In this document: piece by piece, positions 55,838-63,821 of the stretch
Numbering within the stretch: the stretch's first letter is position 1
Layout: every line of letters begins with the position of its first letter
Assembly: GCA_041397775.1 (NCBI GenBank)
Contig: JAWKWB010000004.1
Location: 248,001 to 312,000, forward strand
Length of the DNA: 64,000 nucleotides
Reading direction: 5' to 3'
Source of the DNA: Ga0077555 sp041397775
Lineage (GTDB): Bacteria; Pseudomonadota; Alphaproteobacteria; Rhizobiales; Hyphomicrobiaceae
The notes under the pieces: model-generated
Databases searched by the model: none
What the model was told of the DNA's origin: nothing
What the model saw: only the letters and a program-made list of their open reading frames with translations
Translations under genes and position numbers: made by a program

Positions 55838-58048
55838 TCAGCTGCTGCGCTCGTTGAAGAAATCATAGATCTTCTGGGCCATTTCGGCCGAGATGCCCTG
55901 CACGCCCTTGAGGTCCTCGATGCTCGCGCGACCGACGCCCTTGGCCGAGCCGAAGTGCTTCAGCAGCGCGCGCTTGCGGGTGGGACCGATGCCGCCGATC
56001 TCGTCGAGCGGGTTGGCGCCCATGGCCTTGGCACGCTTTGCGCGATGTGTGCCGATGGCGAAGCGGTGTGCTTCGTCGCGCAGGCGCTGGACGTAATAGA
56101 GCACGGGATCGCGCGGCTCGAGCATGATGGGCTGCGGCCGGCCGGGGACGTGGAAGTGCTCGCGGCCGGCGTTGCGGTCGGGGCCTTTGGCGACGCCGAC
56201 GAGCGGAATGTCCGTTATGCCGAGACCGGCGAACACCTCGCGCGCGATGGCAAGCTGGCCTGCGCCGCCGTCGATCAGGACGAGGTCGGGCCGGTCAGGC
56301 ATCTCGTCGAAGGCGATATCGGTGTCGTCGTCGTCCTGGGGCTCGTCTTCCAGTGGGAGAGCGGCGGGATCGTCGGGGACGAGGTCGGCGCGCAGCGTGC
56401 CGAAGGCGATGGCGTCCGCACCGCGCTCGCCGCGCGGGGGCGGCGCCGGTTCGGTGATGCGGCTTACAGGCAGCGTCTCCTGCGGCGGCATGGTGTCGGA
56501 CGGCGCTGCGTCGCACGCGGGGGGCTCCGTCGCTTCGCCGTCGGGTTCGGCAATGCGCTTGAAGCGGCGGGTCAGGACCTCGCGCATCATGGCGTAGTCG
56601 TCGCCGGGGGTGACGTTAGCCGACTTGATGTTGAACTTGCGATAGTGGCTCTTGGAGAAGCCCTGCTGACCGGCCACGATCATGGCGCCGACGGCGTTGG
56701 TGCCCATGATATGGCTGTTGTCGAAGACCTCGATGCGGCGCGGCGGCGCGGCCAGCCCGAAGCGCTCGGCGACGCCCTCGAGCAATTGGCGCTGGGAGCC
56801 GGACTCGGCCAAGCGGCGGCCGAGGGCTTCGCGGGCGTTGGCGAGCGCATGCTCCACCAGTCCCGTCTTGGCGCCACGCTGCGGCACGCGGATTTCGACG
56901 CGCCGCTCCGCCTTCGTGCCGAGGGCCTCCTCCATCAAGGCGTGGCTGGGGATCGCGTGGCTGGCGAGGATGAGGCGCGGCACGGGCTTGTCGTCGTAGA
57001 ACTGGGCCATGAAGCTTTCCAGCACCTCTTCGACGTCGAGCGATCGATCAGCCTTCGGGAAGTAGGCGCGATTGCCCCAGTTCTGGCCGGAGCGGAAGAA
57101 GAAGACCTGGATGCAGGTCTGGCCGCCTTCCTGGTGGGCCGCGAAGATGTCGGCTTCCTCGATCCCGTCGGGGTTGATGGCCTGGTCGGCGGTGACGTGC
57201 GCGATCGCCTGCAGGCGATTGCGGATGGATGCGGCGCGCTCGAACTCGAGCAGGTCGGAGGCCTCCATCATCATGGCCTGCAGCTTGACGCGGACCTCCT
57301 GGCTTTCGCCACGCAGGAAGCGCGTCGCCTCGTCGGCGAGCCGCTTGTAGTCCTCGACGCCGATCTCGCCCGTGCAGGGGCCCGAACAGCGCTTGATCTG
57401 GAACAGCAGGCACGGCCGCGTGCGGCTCTCGTAGACGCTGTCGGAGCAGGTGCGCAGCAGGAAGGCGCGTTGCAGCGTGTTGATGGCGCGCGTCACGGCG
57501 CCAGCGGAGGCGAAGGGGCCGAAATAGTCGCCCTTGATGTTGCGGGCGCCGCGGTGCTTGAGGATCTGCGGGGCCGCGTGGTCGCGGCGAATGAGAATGT
57601 AGGGGAACGACTTGTCGTCCCGCATCAGCACGTTGAAGCGCGGACGGAAGCGCTTGATCAGGTTGGCTTCGAGCAGCAGCGCTTCGGCCTCGGTGCGGAC
57701 CGTGACGAATTCCATGGCCGCCGTGTTGGCGATCATGCGGGCGATGCGGTTGGTATGTCCGCCCAGGCGCGCGTAGTTGGAAACGCGCGCCTTCAGGCTG
57801 CGGGCCTTGCCGACGTAGATGACGTTGCCGCCCGCATCGAGCATGCGATAGACGCCGGGCGAACGTGGGAGATGCTTCAGGTAGCCGTTGATGACCTGCG
57901 GGCCCGTGGCCGCGCGCGGCGCGCCTGCCTCTTCAGCCAGCGTGGCGGGGGCTTCGGTCGGTGTGCGGGCGCACGTATCGTCGGGCGGCGGTGCGCCGGC
58001 TTCGGCGACCCGCTCTTCTTCCGGCGGACCTGGCGGAATGGCTGTCAT
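55838..58048 (-). CDS. uvrC: excinuclease ABC subunit UvrC
   Basis: Dual-incision endonuclease of nucleotide excision repair, 736 aa. GIY-YIG domain near the N-terminus (SPGVYRMLDAGGNVIYVGKAR), cysteine region, UVR domain, then the RNase H-like domain (VFDNSHIMGTNAVGAMI, LVLIDGGAGQL) and a C-terminal (HhH)2. Two oddities: about 50 Pro/Ala/Glu-rich residues precede the GIY-YIG domain, and about 75 extra acidic, Pro-rich residues (coded near 56297-56555) are inserted between RRFKRIAE and PDLVLIDGG inside the RNase H-like domain. ATG 58048 (MTAIPPGPP) is the likely start. Confidence 0.95.
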   Translation of the reverse strand: MTAIPPGPPEEERVAEAGAPPPDDTCARTPTEAPATLAEEAGAPRAATGPQVINGYLKHLPRSPGVYRMLDAGGNVIYVGKARSLKARVSNYARLGGHTNRIARMIANTAAMEFVTVRTEAEALLLEANLIKRFRPRFNVLMRDDKSFPYILIRRDHAAPQILKHRGARNIKGDYFGPFASAGAVTRAINTLQRAFLLRTCSDSVYESRTRPCLLFQIKRCSGPCTGEIGVEDYKRLADEATRFLRGESQEVRVKLQAMMMEASDLLEFERAASIRNRLQAIAHVTADQAINPDGIEEADIFAAHQEGGQTCIQVFFFRSGQNWGNRAYFPKADRSLDVEEVLESFMAQFYDDKPVPRLILASHAIPSHALMEEALGTKAERRVEIRVPQRGAKTGLVEHALANAREALGRRLAESGSQRQLLEGVAERFGLAAPPRRIEVFDNSHIMGTNAVGAMIVAGQQGFSKSHYRKFNIKSANVTPGDDYAMMREVLTRRFKRIAEPDGEATEPPACDAAPSDTMPPQETLPVSRITEPAPPPRGERGADAIAFGTLRADLVPDDPAALPLEDEPQDDDDTDIAFDEMPDRPDLVLIDGGAGQLAIAREVFAGLGITDIPLVGVAKGPDRNAGREHFHVPGRPQPIMLEPRDPVLYYVQRLRDEAHRFAIGTHRAKRAKAMGANPLDEIGGIGPTRKRALLKHFGSAKGVGRASIEDLKGVQGISAEMAQKIYDFFNERSS

Positions 58049-58194
58049 GGGCCTTACTTGTCGCTGCCGTGCCCCCAGGTCAAGCGGCGGCGGGGCATCG
58101 GTATCGTGAATATGGGGATGGCCGGGCATCTGGTACAGACGGGTGTGGATCGCCTAAGGTTCTCAACGCATCGGCGGCGGTCAGGGAGGTCGGC

Positions 58195-58959
58195 ATGATC
58201 CGGACGGAGCGCGAGGGCGGCATCGTGCGGCTTCTCATCGACAGGCCGCAGCGGCGCAACGCGTTCGATGCCGCGACCGCGCGGGCGCTGGGCGAGGCCA
58301 TCGCAGCGGCGCAAGGCGACCCGGAGGCGCGTGTTCTCGTCATCAAGGGCGCGGGCGACGTGTTCAGCACCGGCCGCGATCTCAAGGCCTCAGCGGAAGG
58401 TGCGGGCGCGGATGGCCGGGCGCATGATCCGTTCGGCGAGGACGATGCCTGGGTGCGCATCTTCCATCTGTTGCACCGGTCGTCCATTCCATCGGTGGCG
58501 GTCGTGCGCGGCTATGCGGTGGCAGGCGGCTTCACGCTGGCGATGGGCTGCGATTTCGTGCTGGCCGAGCGTGGCGCCCAGTTCGGCGCCTTCGAGATGC
58601 GGCACGGGTTCCCGGCATCGGTCTGCACGCCCATTCTGGCGCGACTGGTCGGGCCGCGGCTCGGGCTCGAATTCGCGCTCTTCGGCGAGCCGATCAGCGC
58701 CGAGCGGCTGCATGCGGCGGGGCTCGTCAACCGGCTGGCCGAGGACGGCGAGGATCTGGCGCGGATCGAGGCCGCATTCGCCGGGCATCTGGCCGGGCTC
58801 GACGCGCGCGCGGTGAAGATGACGCGCGACACCTTCCGGGCCGCCGAGCAGATGCCGCTCGACAACGCGCTGGACATGGGGCGACAGCTCAACCAGCTGA
58901 TCGGGGCGACCGGCGGGTTCGGGCGCGCGGGACAGAAGCTGGGCAAGCCTAAAGCCTGA
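58195..58959 (+). CDS. enoyl-CoA hydratase/isomerase family protein
   Basis: Crotonase-fold enzyme, 254 aa. It opens IRTEREGGIVRLLIDRPQ, then has the oxyanion segments GAGDVFSTGRDLKA (about residue 50) and VVRGYAVAGGFTLAMGCD (about 102). The usual hydratase glutamate pair is not obvious (FEMRHGFPASVC), so the chemistry is uncertain. ATG 58195 has AGGGAGGT at ideal spacing. Divergent from uvrC across about 150 nt; single gene. Confidence 0.92.
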   Translation: MIRTEREGGIVRLLIDRPQRRNAFDAATARALGEAIAAAQGDPEARVLVIKGAGDVFSTGRDLKASAEGAGADGRAHDPFGEDDAWVRIFHLLHRSSIPSVAVVRGYAVAGGFTLAMGCDFVLAERGAQFGAFEMRHGFPASVCTPILARLVGPRLGLEFALFGEPISAERLHAAGLVNRLAEDGEDLARIEAAFAGHLAGLDARAVKMTRDTFRAAEQMPLDNALDMGRQLNQLIGATGGFGRAGQKLGKPKA

Positions 58960-59080
58960 ATTATCCCTGTGTCTTGGCCGCGATCTCTGCGAAATCACGC
59001 GAGCTATCCACAGGCCCGGTGCGCCGCATGGCGCTGCCGCGTTCGTCTGCGATGATGCGCGCTCGAACAGGGGGCATCAC

Positions 59081-59785
59081 ATGGCAGGCGAGGCGGACGA
59101 CTTCCGCATCGACATCGATCTCGATCATGCCGCGCGCGAGGCGGCCCGCATCCGCGATTGGCTGTCCGCCCTGCGGCGGCGGCACGACCTGTCGCGCTTC
59201 GAGTACACGCGCCTCGTGCAGATCGTGCCGGCGGGGCCGACGCACAGCCACCCGATCCTGACGCTGGGTACGCGCTTCACCGAAACGGAGGATCTGCTGC
59301 TGGCCACCTATCTGCACGAGCAGATGCATTGGTACTTGTGGCTGCTGGGTGGGCCCGATCACGATCCCATCGCGCCCTTCTACGACGAACTGGTGCGGCG
59401 TTATCCGAAGGCGCCGATCAAGCTGCCGGAGGGGGCGCGCAACTACGAGCAGACCTATCTGCATCTCGTGGTGTGCTGGCTGGAGGTCGCCGCCGTGACC
59501 GAGTTGATCGGGCGGGAACGGGCGGAGGCCCTCTGCGACACGCAGTGGGGCTATCGGTGGATCTACCGCACCGTGGTCGCCGATCGGGAGGCGCTGGGGG
59601 CGCTGCTGCGGGAGCATGGCATCTACCCCATGCGACCGCCGGGAGAGCTGACGGGCCGGCAGCGTCCGGTGCGCGGGGAGGCGGTCAGCGCCGTTCGGAA
59701 AAGAAATCCACGAGCAGCCGCGCCGCAGCGCTCTCGGCGATCCCGCCGTAGACCTCCGGGGCGTGGTGGCACGTCGGCTGGCTGA
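59081..59785 (+). CDS. putative zinc-dependent hydrolase with HExxH motif, uncharacterised
   Basis: A 234-aa protein I cannot place in a named family. It contains TYLHEQMHWYLWL, an exact HExxH zincin motif (H79, E80, H83), and a helix with H128, E135 and E141 (YLHLVVCWLEVAAVTELIG) that could supply a third ligand. There is no signal peptide or membrane segment. The last 33 residues are Arg/Pro-rich and lie over the antisense strand of tadA (101-bp convergent overlap), so they may not be conserved. The ATG at 59081 has no strong RBS. A metal-dependent peptidase-like role is an inference from one motif. Confidence 0.75.
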   Translation: MAGEADDFRIDIDLDHAAREAARIRDWLSALRRRHDLSRFEYTRLVQIVPAGPTHSHPILTLGTRFTETEDLLLATYLHEQMHWYLWLLGGPDHDPIAPFYDELVRRYPKAPIKLPEGARNYEQTYLHLVVCWLEVAAVTELIGRERAEALCDTQWGYRWIYRTVVADREALGALLREHGIYPMRPPGELTGRQRPVRGEAVSAVRKRNPRAAAPQRSRRSRRRPPGRGGTSAG

Positions 59786-60140
59786 AAATGCGGGGGCCGT
59801 GGTCGACACCGCCACCTTTGGGATCGCCCGCGCCGTAGTAGAGGCGGCGGATGCGCGCGAACGAGATCGCGGTCGCGCACATGGGGCAGGGCTCCAGGGT
59901 CACGTAGAGATCGCAGTCCGACAGGCGCTCGACATCGAGATGCCGGCAGGCCGCGCGAATGGCGAGGACCTCGGCGTGCGCGGTCGGATCGCGCAGCTCG
60001 CGCGTGCGATTGCCGGCGGAGGCGAGGACGGTGCCGTCCAGCGCCACGACGACCGCACCGACCGGCACTTCGCCGCGTTCTGCCGCGGCGTGTGCCTCTG
60101 CGAGTGCCCGATCCATATGAGTCATCGATTGTCGAACCAT
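59685..60140 (-). CDS. tadA: tRNA-specific adenosine deaminase / nucleoside deaminase
   Basis: Zinc deaminase of 151 aa that converts A34 to inosine in tRNA-Arg(ACG). Zinc site: HAEVLAI (H and catalytic E) and PCPMCATAI with two cysteines; VPVGAVVV and the C-terminal helix match TadA. The listed ATG is at 60140; ATG 60125 (MTHMDRAL) is equally possible, with no RBS at either. It overlaps the putative zincin gene by 101 bp tail-to-tail and is divergent from the potassium channel gene. Neighbouring rluB and rsmD on the other strand fit the usual alphaproteobacterial grouping. Confidence 0.93.
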   Translation of the reverse strand: MVRQSMTHMDRALAEAHAAAERGEVPVGAVVVALDGTVLASAGNRTRELRDPTAHAEVLAIRAACRHLDVERLSDCDLYVTLEPCPMCATAISFARIRRLYYGAGDPKGGGVDHGPRIFSQPTCHHAPEVYGGIAESAAARLLVDFFSERR

Positions 60141-60143
60141 GCT

Positions 60144-60211
60144 AATGTGCCGGCCGCAAAGTCCGTCTTATTGCTCTGCGGGCCTGGAACGGACTTCCAA
60201 TCGGCCACATT
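60144..60211. repeat. long imperfect inverted repeat between tadA and the channel gene
   Basis: Arms 60144-60166 and 60189-60211 share AATGTG/CACATT outer ends and AAGTCCGT/ACGGACTT inner ends, with mismatches between, around a 22-nt spacer. It sits in the divergent promoter region. There is no T tract. Could be a regulatory site or a degenerate palindromic element. Confidence 0.4.
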
Positions 60212-60292
60212 AATTGGAACGCGATCGAATCGCACGCGACACCGCATCCGTCCAGGCCTCCACAGAGAGGCGACGCGGGGGAGAGGGAGGAG

Positions 60293-61102
60293 ATGCAGAA
60301 ACTCGCACGCCCGCGCGACGGCCGATTGAAGGGGCTGCGCGCCAAGCTGCGTCGCTTGTACCTGGGTACAGACGCCACCGCGCGCTATTTCAGGCTCACG
60401 CTGCTGGCCATCGACGTGGTGCTGCTGGCGTTCTTCGTCATCGAGACCTTCTTCTACGAGGCGTCGTGGGGCCTCTGGCTCGGTCTCACGGTGGGCGTGC
60501 TGCTGGCGGTGGACTGGATGGCGCGCTTCTGGATCTACGACATGCGATGGCGCTTCTTCCGGCAGGTGGCGACGTGGACCGATCTGGCTGTGATCGTGTC
60601 CCTGCTGTTGCCGTTCTTTGCGGAAAACTTCCTGTTCCTGCGCGTCTTGCGCTCGATGCGCCTGTTCCACTCCTATCACGTGCTGCGCGACCTGAGGACC
60701 GAGTTCGATTTCTTCAAGCGCAACGAGGAGATCATCGAGGCGACGATCAACCTGACCGTCTTCGTCTTCGTCATGTCGGCGATCGTGCACATCTTCCAGG
60801 TGCGCACGAATCCCGGCATCAACAACTACGTCGATGCGCTCTACTTCACCGTCACGACGCTGACGACGACAGGCTACGGCGACATCGTCATGAAGGACAC
60901 GTCGGGGCGCCTTTTGGCGGTGGCCATCATGATCGCGGGCTTCGGCCTGTTCCTGCGGCTGGTACAGGCGATCTTCCGGCCGAAGCTGCGTCGGTACGAC
61001 TGCCCGGATTGCGGATTGTCGCGGCACGATTTCGATGCCGTCCATTGCAAGCACTGCGGGCGCGTGGTGAAGATCAGCACGGAAGGCGGCGGCGAAGGCT
61101 GA
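60293..61102 (+). CDS. potassium channel family protein with C-terminal zinc ribbon
   Basis: Inner-membrane ion channel, 269 aa. The K+ selectivity filter TTTGYGD is at about residue 200, between a pore helix (YFTVTTL) and a last transmembrane helix (AVAIMIAGFGLFLRL). Before it are about three more hydrophobic segments and an arginine-bearing S4-like stretch (FLRVLRSMRLFHSYHVLRDLR), so it belongs to the voltage-gated-like branch. The C-terminal 35 residues form a zinc ribbon (YDCPDCG and CKHCGRVVK), which is unusual for a channel. ATG 60293 has GGGAGGAG at good spacing. Confidence 0.92.
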   Translation: MQKLARPRDGRLKGLRAKLRRLYLGTDATARYFRLTLLAIDVVLLAFFVIETFFYEASWGLWLGLTVGVLLAVDWMARFWIYDMRWRFFRQVATWTDLAVIVSLLLPFFAENFLFLRVLRSMRLFHSYHVLRDLRTEFDFFKRNEEIIEATINLTVFVFVMSAIVHIFQVRTNPGINNYVDALYFTVTTLTTTGYGDIVMKDTSGRLLAVAIMIAGFGLFLRLVQAIFRPKLRRYDCPDCGLSRHDFDAVHCKHCGRVVKISTEGGGEG

Positions 61103-61156
61103 ACGCAACCTCGGGCGAAGGGCAGCCGACCGGCGCCGCAACGAAAGCTGGACGAT

Positions 61157-62227
61157 ATGCGAAAGAACGAGCCGCCCCGGACGCGGGGTGAGAAGCCTGG
61201 AAGGCCTGCACGCGGTGCCAAGGCGGCCGATGCCTCCAATGAGCGTGGCGAGCGCCGCGACGCGCGCCGGACGAGTGCGCCGGAGCCTGCGAAGCGCACG
61301 GAAAAAGCAGAGGCCGCGGCGGCGCGGCCCGCCCGGCGCCCGCCGAAGCGGGCCGACATGCGTCGCGACAAGCGCGGTGGGGGCGACAAGGCGCACGCGC
61401 CCGAGCGCAGCGCCCCGGGCGAGCCGATGCGGATTGCCAAAGCCCTCGCCCGGGCCGGCCTGTGCTCGCGGCGCGAGGCCGAGCGCTGGATCACGGAAGG
61501 GCGGGTCGCGGTGAATGGCCGGGTGATCTCCTCGCCGGCACTGGACGTGGGCGCGACGGACAAGATCGTCGTCGACGGCAAGCCGCTGCCCGACGCCGAG
61601 CCGCCGCGTCTGTGGCGCTATCACAAGCCGCGCGGCCTGGTGACGACGCACCGCGATCCGGAGGGACGGCCAACGGTGTTCGACAGCGTGCCGAAGGAAC
61701 TCGGGCGCGTCATCTCCATCGGCCGTCTCGATTTCAACAGCGAGGGCCTGCTGCTGCTGACGAACGATGGCGCGCTGGCGCGGCATCTGGAACTGCCGAG
61801 CACCGGGTGGCTGCGCCGCTACCGGGTGCGGGCCTTCGGCCGCGTCGTGCAGGCCGACCTCGACCGCCTCAAGGAGGGGGTGGAGGTGGAGGGCGTGCAC
61901 TATGGGCCGGTCGAAGCGACGCTGGACAAGATGCAGGGCTCCAACAGCTGGCTGACCGTTGCCATTCGCGAGGGCAAGAACCGCGAGGTGCGCAAGATCC
62001 TGGCCAGCATCGGGCTCGATGTGGGGCGGCTGATCCGCATCTCGTTCGGGCCGTTCCAGCTGCTCGACCTGCAGCCGGGTGCGGTCGAACTCGTCAAGCG
62101 TCGGGTCGTGGTGGAGCAACTCGGCCCCCGCAGTGCCCGTGAACTGGGGCTGGCGGACGACGCGGAGCTGCGGCGCGGCCATGGCCGGGGCGGCGCGACA
62201 CCCTCAGACGACGACGAGGCGGCGTGA
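61157..62227 (+). CDS. rluB: 23S rRNA pseudouridine synthase, RluB/RsuA family
   Basis: rRNA pseudouridine synthase, 356 aa. The first 90 or so residues are a highly charged Arg/Lys/Ala tail not seen in E. coli. An S4 RNA-binding domain follows (RIAKALARAGLCSRREAERWI), then the catalytic domain with the aspartate in GRLDFNSEGLLLLTNDG and the C-terminal GKNREVRKILASIGLDV. The choice between RluB and related RluE/RluF/RsuA specificity is by best resemblance. The stop overlaps the rsmD start (GTGA). Confidence 0.93.
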   Translation: MRKNEPPRTRGEKPGRPARGAKAADASNERGERRDARRTSAPEPAKRTEKAEAAAARPARRPPKRADMRRDKRGGGDKAHAPERSAPGEPMRIAKALARAGLCSRREAERWITEGRVAVNGRVISSPALDVGATDKIVVDGKPLPDAEPPRLWRYHKPRGLVTTHRDPEGRPTVFDSVPKELGRVISIGRLDFNSEGLLLLTNDGALARHLELPSTGWLRRYRVRAFGRVVQADLDRLKEGVEVEGVHYGPVEATLDKMQGSNSWLTVAIREGKNREVRKILASIGLDVGRLIRISFGPFQLLDLQPGAVELVKRRVVVEQLGPRSARELGLADDAELRRGHGRGGATPSDDDEAA

Positions 62228-62798
62228 GGATCGTCGCGGGAAAATTCCGCGGGCGCGCACTGGCGACGCCCACGGCGGAGGAACGCGCCCGACATCCGAC
62301 CGCGTGCGCGAGGCCGTGTTCAACATCCTGCAACACGGGATGCCGGATCTGGAGATCCAGGGCGCGCGGGTGATCGACCTGTTCGCTGGAACCGGAGCGC
62401 TGGGCATCGAGTCGCTGTCGCGCGGTGCGGAATACTGCCTGCTGGTCGAGCAGGAGGCGGAGGCACGCGGCGTGATCCGGCGCAACATCGAGGCCTTCGG
62501 GCTCACGGGCGTGACGCGTATCTACCGGCGCGACGCGACGGACATGGGGCCGGCGGGGAACATCCCCCCCTTCGACCTGGCCTTTCTCGATCCGCCCTAT
62601 GGCAAGGGACTGGGTGAAAAGGCTCTTGCGTCGCTTGTCGGCGGCGGTTGGCTTGTGCGGGGTGCCGCCATCGTCCTCGAGGAGCGTGCGGGCACGCACG
62701 TCGCCTGGCCCGAGGGGATCGACGTGCTCGACGAGCGGACATGGGGCGACACCACGGTCTTCTTCGCGCAGTTCAGCGCCGGGATTGTCGCGGCATGA
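62224..62798 (+). CDS. rsmD: 16S rRNA (guanine(966)-N(2))-methyltransferase, interrupted by an apparent 1-nt frameshift
   Basis: SAM-dependent methyltransferase of the small ribosomal subunit. The GTG at 62224 starts the expected N-terminus MRIVAGKFRGRALATPTAE, overlapping the rluB TGA. That frame is lost near 62278-62283; the rest of the protein (TRPTSDRVREAVFNIL, the SAM motif VIDLFAGTGALGIESLSRGA and the catalytic FLDPPYGKG) continues in another frame to 62798. One extra G in the GG at 62280-62281 would restore a 191-aa protein of normal length. As written the gene is broken. The stop overlaps the next ATG by four bases. Confidence 0.9.
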
Positions 62799-63784
62799 CG
62801 ACGACCGCAGACGACGAGGTGGCAAGGCAGAGCGGCCTCAACGGCTGGGTCGAGGCCGGGCTCTTCTCGCTGGCGCTCGCCGTGCTGAACGTGTCCTACG
62901 CGCTCGGGCATCAGATCGGCGCGCATCCCGTGGCCTTCCTCGTCTATGCGATGAACATCGCGGCGCTGACCCTTCTGGTCTTCACGGGGCCGGGACCGCA
63001 CTGGCGTGAGATCGTCCGGCATCCCCTCAGCTTCGTGGTGGGCGGCGGCATCATCGCGATGGAGGCCGTCTACTACATGCTGCTGAAGTTCGTGACACCG
63101 GCGGACGGCAGCATGCTCGTGCGCACGAACGTGCCGGTGGCGGCGCTGCTGGCCGCAGTGTTGCTCGGCCGCCGGCCGCCGCCGCTGGGTGTGCTGGGCA
63201 TCCTGATCGTCACCGGGGGGATCGCCTGGTACGTGCCCGGCATGTCCGAGGCGACGCGTTGGATCGGGGTCGCCCTCGGGCTGGCGTGCGGGACCATCAT
63301 GAGCCTGAGGGCTTTCGCGACGGAATTCCATCCGTGGAACCGCAAGGCGCATGCGATCCTCGACAAGATGCGCGTGACCGGGCTCGTGCTGCTGGTTTCG
63401 TCGACCCTGGCGACATCGCTCGTGGCGGGCTTGATGGCGCTGGTGGCGGCGGACCGGATCGCGAAGCCGGGCTGGTTGCCGGGGCCGGAGCATTTCGCGC
63501 ATTGGCCGACGTTCGTTCTCGCGCTCTTCATGGGCGCGCTGGTGCTGACGGCGATGCAGTACCTTCAGTTCTCCGTCGTGGTGAAAATCCGCGCGGAAAA
63601 CTTCATGGCGACGACCGCGTTCATTCCCCTGGTGACGATACTCGTCCAGTCGGTGGCCGTCGCACTGGGCATTTTGAGCCCCTTGCCGTTCGTGTGGTCG
63701 ATGCTGGCCCCGATGGGCGTCGTCATCGCCGGCGTCCTGATCGCCATCTGGGCCGGCCGGCGCGGACTGCCGGGCAAGAGCTGA
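62795..63784 (+). CDS. EamA/DMT family transporter
   Basis: Drug/metabolite transporter superfamily permease, 329 aa, about ten hydrophobic segments in two EamA-type halves. Landmarks are the first helix LFSLALAVLNVSYALGHQIG and the repeat-boundary segment PADGSMLVRTNVPVAALLAAVLLGRRPPPLG. ATG 62795 overlaps the rsmD stop (ATGA). Substrate unknown; DMT proteins usually export amino acids, bases or small metabolites. Confidence 0.88.
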   Translation: MTTTADDEVARQSGLNGWVEAGLFSLALAVLNVSYALGHQIGAHPVAFLVYAMNIAALTLLVFTGPGPHWREIVRHPLSFVVGGGIIAMEAVYYMLLKFVTPADGSMLVRTNVPVAALLAAVLLGRRPPPLGVLGILIVTGGIAWYVPGMSEATRWIGVALGLACGTIMSLRAFATEFHPWNRKAHAILDKMRVTGLVLLVSSTLATSLVAGLMALVAADRIAKPGWLPGPEHFAHWPTFVLALFMGALVLTAMQYLQFSVVVKIRAENFMATTAFIPLVTILVQSVAVALGILSPLPFVWSMLAPMGVVIAGVLIAIWAGRRGLPGKS

Positions 63785-63821
63785 CAGCGGGGCAGCGCGA
63801 GCGGCTTTCACGGCTTTACCG

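Noticed and set aside
55826..58194. Cobalamin riboswitch near the adenosyltransferase gene
   Set aside because: The gene starts 12 nt after uvrC, leaving no room, and no B12-box sequence was seen upstream of uvrC.
55433..58198. Plus-strand open frame of 921 codons across uvrC and the adenosyltransferase gene
   Set aside because: Both genes on the other strand are clearly real; the long frame is a GC-skew artefact with no recognisable domain.
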